Shown here one piece after another: positions 5,906 to 9,278 of a DNA stretch of 9,278 bases. How positions within the stretch are numbered: position 1 is the stretch's first letter; each line of letters opens with the position of its first letter. A program made the translations under genes and the position numbers. Origin of the DNA: CAYNNQ01 sp051748085 (GTDB taxonomy: Bacteria; Desulfobacterota; Desulfovibrionia; Desulfovibrionales; Desulfonatronovibrionaceae); contig JBNJHA010000078.1 in the NCBI GenBank assembly GCA_051748085.1, positions 1 to 9,278 on the forward strand, in the 5' to 3' direction. The notes beneath the pieces were generated by a model. It made no database searches. It was not told the DNA's origin and worked only from the letters and a program-made list of their open reading frames with translations.

Positions 5906-6748
5906 TCAAGTCAAAAAACCGCGCTCGCGCAACTTGGACATAAAATAGTCCGATCCGGCGGCCATGATGTTTATTTTTTTACTCGCTTTACGGATATGCA
6001 AAATATCCCCGGAAACAAGTTCATGCCCGCCCTGGCCGTCAACAGTGATATACATACCGGAATTGGATTCAGAAATATTTACTTGTACTCTTGCATCGGA
6101 GCTAAGAACCAGAGGGGGAAAATTTTGCAGAAAGGGGCAGATCGCGGTCAAGATAAAAGCGTCCATCTCCGGCCAGACCAGAGGCCCACCCGCGGAAACA
6201 TTATACGCGGTCGAACCTGTCGGCGTGGATACAATCAAGCCGTCCGCACGCATTTTTTGAATTGGTCCGCAATCCACTTGCAAATCAAATCTGTTTAAAC
6301 GGGCCATGCCGCTTCGGTTTACGACCAGTTCGTTTACGGCTTCGCCCTGAAAAACGACCTGCTCCTCGCGAATCACACTGAAATCGAGAAGCACCCGCCT
6401 GGACAGATAATATTTTCCCTGCAGTATGGACTGTAATTGCTTTTGCCATTCATGCGGGGAAATGTCGGCGAGGAACCCTACCTGGCCCATGTTTATCCCC
6501 AGAAACGGAATCCCATTCAGCCCGGTCTTTCTGGCAACACTGAGCATTGTTCCGTCCCCGCCCAGGACAAGGATCAGATCCGGATTTTTTGAATCCAATT
6601 CGAGATTTCTGCCCTCTACCCGGTTGTCCATGCGGGATACTTGCACACCGCGCGAGCGAAGCCATTCGGAAATTTCAAGACTCAATTCATCGGCCTGTTT
6701 ATTTCCCGTCTTCGTACACAATACTATATGCGAAAAACAGTTGATCAT
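5906..6748 (-). CDS. nadK: NAD kinase
   Basis: A 280-residue cytoplasmic NAD kinase that makes NADP from NAD and ATP (or polyphosphate), the only route to NADP in most bacteria. Signature elements are in order: GGDGTML (63-69), the family's nucleotide-binding motif with catalytic Asp; LGINMGQVGFLADI (83-96); the N-E pair at 139-140; and DGLIVSTPTGSTAYNVSAGG (169-188), the NAD site. The segment TAICPFLQNFPPLVLSS (201-217) is the family's ICPH block with Phe in place of the common His. The VDGQ at 236-239 and length are normal. The ATG at 6748 has no strong Shine-Dalgarno; the next in-frame ATG would lose the N-terminal strand, so 6748 is kept. It is transcribed away from the flgM operon and may be followed by the DUF89-like gene in the same transcript. 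Confidence 0.95.
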   Translation of the reverse strand: MINCFSHIVLCTKTGNKQADELSLEISEWLRSRGVQVSRMDNRVEGRNLELDSKNPDLILVLGGDGTMLSVARKTGLNGIPFLGINMGQVGFLADISPHEWQKQLQSILQGKYYLSRRVLLDFSVIREEQVVFQGEAVNELVVNRSGMARLNRFDLQVDCGPIQKMRADGLIVSTPTGSTAYNVSAGGPLVWPEMDAFILTAICPFLQNFPPLVLSSDARVQVNISESNSGMYITVDGQGGHELVSGDILHIRKASKKINIMAAGSDYFMSKLRERGFLT

Positions 6749-6906
6749 TATTTAAGTCCGCTATTCAAAATTTTGCTGAACAGATACAAACTTCCAGATA
6801 AGAACTGATTTTTTATTCTGCAATATTTATCCGTATTTATCAAATTAAAATCCCCTCATCCGGCCAACAGGAAGCAGCTTAAAAAACCGTCACGCTGAAC
6901 TCCCTG

Positions 6907-7010
6907 TTATGCATCAAAATCCAGCGAAGCTACTCTCCCCGTACACTTAGGGATTCTTCGGTCGGCTTGCGCCTTCCTCAGAATGACAGAAAGGCGTAAC
7001 CGCCAAGGCG
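6907..7010 (+). repeat. CTCAGAATGACA dispersed repeat, copy C (most complete)
   Basis: Modules in order: TTATGCAT (6907-6914), GGATTCTTCGGTC (6951-6963), CCTCAGAATGACA (6976-6988), then AAGGCGTAACCGCCAAGGCG (6991-7010). CGCCTT at 6970-6975 can pair with either AAGGCG (6991-6996 or 7005-7010), giving two alternative hairpins. The tail is 32/33 identical to copy B. Similar GATTCTTCGG...CTCAGAATGACA sequences are, as I recall, common non-coding repeats in several bacterial groups. Confidence 0.7.
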
Positions 7011-7098
7011 TCTGATAATCCCGGCCTTTGGGACAATCCAAACCGAAATCGAAAGAATATGTAATTCGGTGCAGGAGGTATCTTCGGCTTATGGAGTC

Positions 7099-7128
7099 GA
7101 TTCCGATCCCGATAGCGATTTCGATCCC
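7099..7128 (+). repeat. Five tandem GATNNC hexamers
   Basis: Units are GATTCC, GATCCC, GATAGC, GATTTC, GATCCC. The 6-base period with a fixed GAT and final C is clear; the middle bases vary. It lies in the nadK-flgM spacer with no evidence of translation. It may be replication-slippage DNA or a repeated protein-binding site. Confidence 0.5.
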
Positions 7129-7160
7129 GAAGAAAGAAATCCCAACAATATGAAAAGTAT

Positions 7161-7183
7161 TGCACAGATTCTTGAGACGAACC
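7161..7183 (+). repeat. TGCACAGAT dispersed repeat, copy 2
   Basis: TGCACAGATTCTTGAGACGA then ACC. It matches 9061-9078 at 16 of 18 positions and the minus strand of 1211-1235 across most of its length. Confidence 0.4.
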
Positions 7184-7305
7184 AAAAAAACAAGCGGACT
7201 TTTACAATACGAATCAAGGGTCAGGCATCATCCCCTGGTTAATGCTGAAAAACCGCCAGCCGAAGGTATAAAAAAAATAAATATGGTAAAAAATAAAAAA
7301 AAGTC

Positions 7306-7332
7306 TAAAGTTTTTCTAAAGACGGCCGATTA
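7306..7332 (+). promoter_or_regulatory. Sigma-28 (FliA) promoter of the flgM operon
   Basis: TAAAGTTT (7306-7313), an 11-base spacer, then GCCGATTA (7325-7332). The sigma-28 consensus in enterics is TAAAGTTT-N11-GCCGATAA, so the -35 is perfect, the spacing exact and the -10 off by one base. Transcription would begin near 7339, just before the ribosome binding site at 7340-7346 and the ATG at 7354. This places the operon in the late flagellar class and makes flgM subject to its own target sigma factor. Confidence 0.85.
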
Positions 7333-7353
7333 GTAAATTGAGAGAGTATAATT

Positions 7354-7770
7354 ATGACCATCAATAACTACACCGTTCAAAATATGCTGCGCACTTATGA
7401 CGAGCAGATGGATACCGGACGCAGGATCAAGCGTCTGAATCGATATTTGCGCAGATACTCCAAAAGGGATACAAACCTTGTCTCCAATGAGGACAGGAGA
7501 AAGCAAATGGTGGAAAAAGTCGCCGCGGAAGTAATCGAAAATCTTTTGACTTCAAAAAGCGACAATCCCATGGTCATGGAAATCAAAAAAAAGATGGAAG
7601 AAAAACTGCAAAGTCGGCTGATTTTTTTCTATCCCCCCAATGGTGATGAAATGCAGATACTTAAAGGCGACCCTAAAGATTCAACAGAATTGACCGAAAA
7701 AGAAAGGGAGAAGTTGATGCATACACTTTGGGAAACAACCATCAAAACGGTAAACGAGACGATGTTGTAA
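7354..7770 (+). CDS. FlgM-associated flagellar protein, DVU0524-like
   Basis: A 138-residue, highly charged, mostly helical cytoplasmic protein without signal peptide or membrane segment. The opening MTINNYTVQNMLRTYDEQ (1-18) and the basic stretch GRRIKRLNRYLRRYSKR (22-38) resemble the small protein I recall next to flgM in Desulfovibrio (DVU0524-type). A middle helix (45-90) precedes a FFYPPNG turn (91-97) and an acidic-basic C-terminal helix. It is the first gene after the sigma-28 promoter and lies 23 bp before flgM. GAGAGAG at 7340-7346 serves the ATG. Its role is unproven; context suggests helping or tuning FlgM action on sigma-28. The family name is from memory and should be treated as moderate confidence; that it is a real flagellar-operon gene is secure. 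Confidence 0.75.
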   Translation: MTINNYTVQNMLRTYDEQMDTGRRIKRLNRYLRRYSKRDTNLVSNEDRRKQMVEKVAAEVIENLLTSKSDNPMVMEIKKKMEEKLQSRLIFFYPPNGDEMQILKGDPKDSTELTEKEREKLMHTLWETTIKTVNETML

Positions 7771-7793
7771 ACTCCGCAGGGAGGTTATATATT

Positions 7794-8090
7794 ATGAAAA
7801 TCAGTTCAATGCTCCTGGGCATAAAAGGCTTCGATCAACCGGTGGACAAGGCCTCTGAAAAAAAAGACGAGGCCAAAAATACCAAGTCCGGCGAAGTCAA
7901 GGACAAGGTTTCCCTGTCCGACCAGGGAAAGCTTCTGCAGCAGTCCCAAAAACTGGCTTCCGAGAGCCCCGATGTACGCCAGCAAAAAATTGAAACTTTC
8001 CGGGCGCAGATTGCGGACGGCACCTATACTCCGGACAGTAATAAAATTGCCCAGAAAATATTAGAACAGGATCTGAACCTCTTGATTTAA
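7794..8090 (+). CDS. flgM: Anti-sigma-28 factor FlgM
   Basis: A 98-residue anti-sigma factor that binds sigma-28 (FliA) in the cytoplasm and, in model systems, is exported through the completed hook-basal body to release late flagellar genes. The N-terminal half (11-40) is Lys/Glu/Asp-rich and probably disordered. The C-terminal sigma-binding part carries the family pattern: VSLSDQGKLLQQ (39-50), VRQQKIETFRAQIADGTYTP (61-80), then DSNKIAQKIL (81-90). AGGGAGG at 7778-7784 lies nine bases before the ATG at 7794; an earlier in-frame ATG at 7728 lies inside the upstream gene and is not favoured. It is co-transcribed with the preceding partner from the sigma-28 promoter, giving negative feedback. 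It ends 19 bp from the convergent fliW stop. Confidence 0.92.
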   Translation: MKISSMLLGIKGFDQPVDKASEKKDEAKNTKSGEVKDKVSLSDQGKLLQQSQKLASESPDVRQQKIETFRAQIADGTYTPDSNKIAQKILEQDLNLLI

Positions 8091-8109
8091 AAATGACCCT
8101 GCTCCGCTT

Positions 8110-8577
8110 CTAATCCGTTGACATATTTTCGTTATGCGCGTCATTGCCCTTTAATTCCCTTACATACACCTGACCCGGCCTGCCCATGAGCAATTGCGGG
8201 ACCTGAAGGCCTATCTTTTTCCGGGTATTCACCAGTATCGGACCGGCCAGATTCAGCGCGGTATTTTCCGGCCGGCCGTGCGGAATGGAAACGGAAACCA
8301 GTATGGTTAACTCATCTATAGTCCGCACCCGCAGGATCTTTTCTTCGGTATTGCCTACCTGAACCTGATAATCAGGCATGAACCCGAACGGTTCAACCAC
8401 GAACAATCCAAGTTGCTGATTCTCCACATTTTGCAGAAGCATGAAAGTCGGATTATCCTTAAGCTGAACCAGGATAAAATGCCGGGCTTTAGGGTACCCA
8501 ACCAACCCACGGGGAAAATTGAGGATTCTGTCCTCGCTTACCTGAATGTTTCCAATCTTGGAAGATATCTCCATCAT
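8110..8577 (-). CDS. fliW: Flagellar assembly factor FliW
   Basis: A 155-residue protein that binds flagellin and CsrA in known systems: when flagellin is exported, FliW is free to sequester CsrA and relieve its block on flagellin translation. Family marks: ILNFPRGLVGYPKARHF (18-34), LGLFVVEPF (57-65), and a C-terminal NLAGPILVNTRKKIGLQV (109-126). The chosen ATG at 8577 overlaps the csrA stop as ATGA and has GGAG nine bases upstream. An in-frame ATG at 8592 would add five residues, but the family normally begins close to the M-x-I-x-x-x-x-G pattern seen from 8577. It is the last gene of the flgL-csrA-fliW group. Confidence 0.95.
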   Translation of the reverse strand: MMEISSKIGNIQVSEDRILNFPRGLVGYPKARHFILVQLKDNPTFMLLQNVENQQLGLFVVEPFGFMPDYQVQVGNTEEKILRVRTIDELTILVSVSIPHGRPENTALNLAGPILVNTRKKIGLQVPQLLMGRPGQVYVRELKGNDAHNENMSTD

Positions 8578-8807
8578 TTTTCTGTGCTCCATAAATCAAC
8601 CACTGCAAAAATATCGTTTGATTCAGCCTGAACGGCCTGCAGATTTTCTTCTTGAATCTTTTTGTACAATTCATCCCGGTAAACCGGCATATCCTCGGGC
8701 ACGTTCAGCCCCAGCCTGACTTGACGCCCCTTTATCTCCAGCACGGTCAGCTCTATTTCATCACCCAGGTGAATGCTCTCTCCAGCTCGTCTGGTCAATA
8801 TCAACAT
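8574..8807 (-). CDS. csrA: Carbon storage regulator CsrA (RNA-binding translational regulator)
   Basis: A 77-residue homodimeric RNA-binding protein that recognises GGA in hairpin loops and blocks or alters translation. The first strand MLILTRRAGE (1-10) contains L4 and R6, and VYRDELY (42-48) contains R44, the key RNA-contact residues of CsrA. GRQVRLGLNVPE (27-38) is the central family block. The tail beyond residue 50 is longer than the 61-residue enteric protein, as is usual where FliW is the antagonist, since FliW contacts the C-terminal extension. There is no strong Shine-Dalgarno before the ATG at 8807; a near-tandem repeat sits just upstream (8817-8839). Stop and fliW start overlap as ATGA, implying translational coupling and fixed stoichiometry. 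Confidence 0.96.
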   Translation of the reverse strand: MLILTRRAGESIHLGDEIELTVLEIKGRQVRLGLNVPEDMPVYRDELYKKIQEENLQAVQAESNDIFAVVDLWSTEK

Positions 8808-9077
8808 TTATTTATCCATATCGTTGTCATAATCGTTGTCGTAAACTCAAGGCGAATCTTCTAATACAGCATGCCCGCAATACAATCATGAATTCCTTGA
8901 ACCGTCCTCTTCGTTCAAGACGCAAAAGCCGCCGGGAAGCGCGGATCAGGATCTGCCTGGAAACTCCGGTTAACAGGCTTTGAGCTTAAGGAGACAAGCA
9001 GCACCCTTTGGCCGGCATCAGAAAACCGCAGGCTGAAAACTTAAAGATCAAAAAATTTAATGCACAGATACTTCAGA
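8808..9077. other. Spacer between flgL and csrA
   Basis: About 270 bp without a gene. It contains a near-tandem CATATCGTTGT/CATAATCGTTGT repeat next to csrA (8817-8839), an inverted repeat CTTGAAC (8896-8902)/GTTCAAG (8913-8919) with a 10-base loop, and a TGCACAGAT repeat (9061-9078) touching the flgL stop. I see no clear sigma-70, sigma-28 or sigma-54 promoter, so it is open whether csrA has its own promoter. Confidence 0.5.
8817..8839 (-). repeat. Near-tandem repeat immediately upstream of csrA
   Basis: On the plus strand CATATCGTTGT is followed directly by CATAATCGTTGT, an 11/12-base near-duplicate. It ends nine bases from the csrA start codon and occupies the place of a ribosome binding site, which is otherwise missing. 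Confidence 0.4.
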
Positions 9078-9078
9078 C
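9061..9078 (+). repeat. TGCACAGAT dispersed repeat, copy 3
   Basis: TGCACAGATACTTCAGAC, 16/18 identical to 7161-7178. Its last base is the first base of the flgL stop complement. Confidence 0.4.
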
Positions 9079-9278
9079 TAGATAAAATTCATAAGATTCA
9101 TCTGCATAATTTTGGAAGTGGACTGCATAACCGCCTGATAGGCTATCCTTTGACTCTCAAGCTTGGTCATGAGTTCAGCGATATCCACATCCTCGATATT
9201 GCTCATTCTTTCCTCCTGATTGGAAACCAGGGAAGACATGGAATTATCGGCCACTTCCAGCCGGTTTTCCCGGGCCCC
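9078..9278 (-). CDS. flgL: Flagellar hook-associated protein 3 (FlgL), C-terminal part only
   Basis: The last 66 residues of FlgL (HAP3), the junction protein between hook and filament; the 5' end lies beyond the window. The visible piece begins with GARENRLE and continues to MSNIEDVDIAELMTKLESQ, the hallmark C-terminal coiled coil shared by FlgL and flagellin (S-N-I-E-D-x-D-I-A-E-x-M-T-x-L). It ends with a helical tail, YQAVMQSTSKIMQMNLMNFI. The SNIEDVDIAE pattern and Met-rich end favour FlgL over flagellin, and gene order (flgL, then csrA and fliW) agrees with other genomes. Transcription proceeds towards csrA. Flagellin is the less likely alternative. Confidence 0.9.
   Translation of the reverse strand, partial: GARENRLEVADNSMSSLVSNQEERMSNIEDVDIAELMTKLESQRIAYQAVMQSTSKIMQMNLMNFI

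Larger units (their letters stand above)
6749..7353. other. Divergent spacer between nadK and the flgM operon
   Basis: About 600 bp without a credible gene. From left to right it contains an A+T-rich stretch that should hold the nadK promoter (no clear -35/-10 pair found), dispersed repeat copy C (6907-7010), a GATNNC hexamer tract (7099-7128), a TGCACAGAT repeat (7161-7183), and an A-rich run leading into a sigma-28 promoter (7306-7332). Confidence 0.6.

Noticed and set aside
6749..6900. Sigma-70 promoter for nadK
   Set aside because: Several A/T-rich hexamer pairs are possible on the minus strand, but none stands out, so no site is claimed.

Overview
The window reads as chromosomal DNA from a motile deltaproteobacterium (Desulfobacterota, most like the Desulfovibrionales). 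The case rests on the right-hand third. A flagellar block holds flgL, csrA and fliW on the minus strand, facing flgM and a small partner protein on the plus strand. The partner resembles what I remember as the DVU0524-type FlgM-associated family of Desulfovibrio. Base composition is moderate, and the spacers are unusually long and repeat-laden. The assignment comes from recalled families, not from a search.

Layout: (i) 1-2683 looks like an accessory or decaying segment. It has a WYL-domain regulator (254-1195), then about 1.1 kb without a convincing gene but full of hairpins, palindromes, dispersed repeat copies and a MITE-like element, then a HipB-type XRE regulator (2284-2625). The HipB partner, the HipA kinase, is absent apart from a possible start-codon scar. 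(ii) 2683-3861 is an ATP-grasp enzyme of unknown substrate. (iii) 4013-6748, minus strand, holds NAD kinase followed by a 588-residue protein with a DUF89/ARMT1-like core. (iv) 6749-7353 is a divergent spacer with another dispersed-repeat copy, a hexamer tract and a near-consensus sigma-28 promoter. (v) 7354-8090 is the FlgM-partner gene plus flgM; 8110-9278 on the minus strand is fliW, csrA and the 3' end of flgL.

How the genes work together: the right-hand genes form a flagellar checkpoint. FlgM restrains sigma-28, and its own operon carries a sigma-28 promoter, which would make a feedback loop. FliW sequesters CsrA in known FliW-CsrA systems, and CsrA controls translation of flagellar mRNAs. 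fliW and csrA overlap by four bases (ATGA), so their synthesis is probably coupled. The flgM and fliW stop codons are only 19 bp apart in convergent orientation. The left-hand genes share no obvious pathway. The two regulators with a large repeat-rich gap suggest a region from which cargo has been lost.

No rRNA, tRNA, CRISPR array or complete insertion sequence was seen. The strongest leads are the HipB gene with a hipA scar, the TIR-plus-duplication element at 1953-2129, the atypical DUF89-like protein, and the sigma-28/FlgM/FliW/CsrA regulatory layout.
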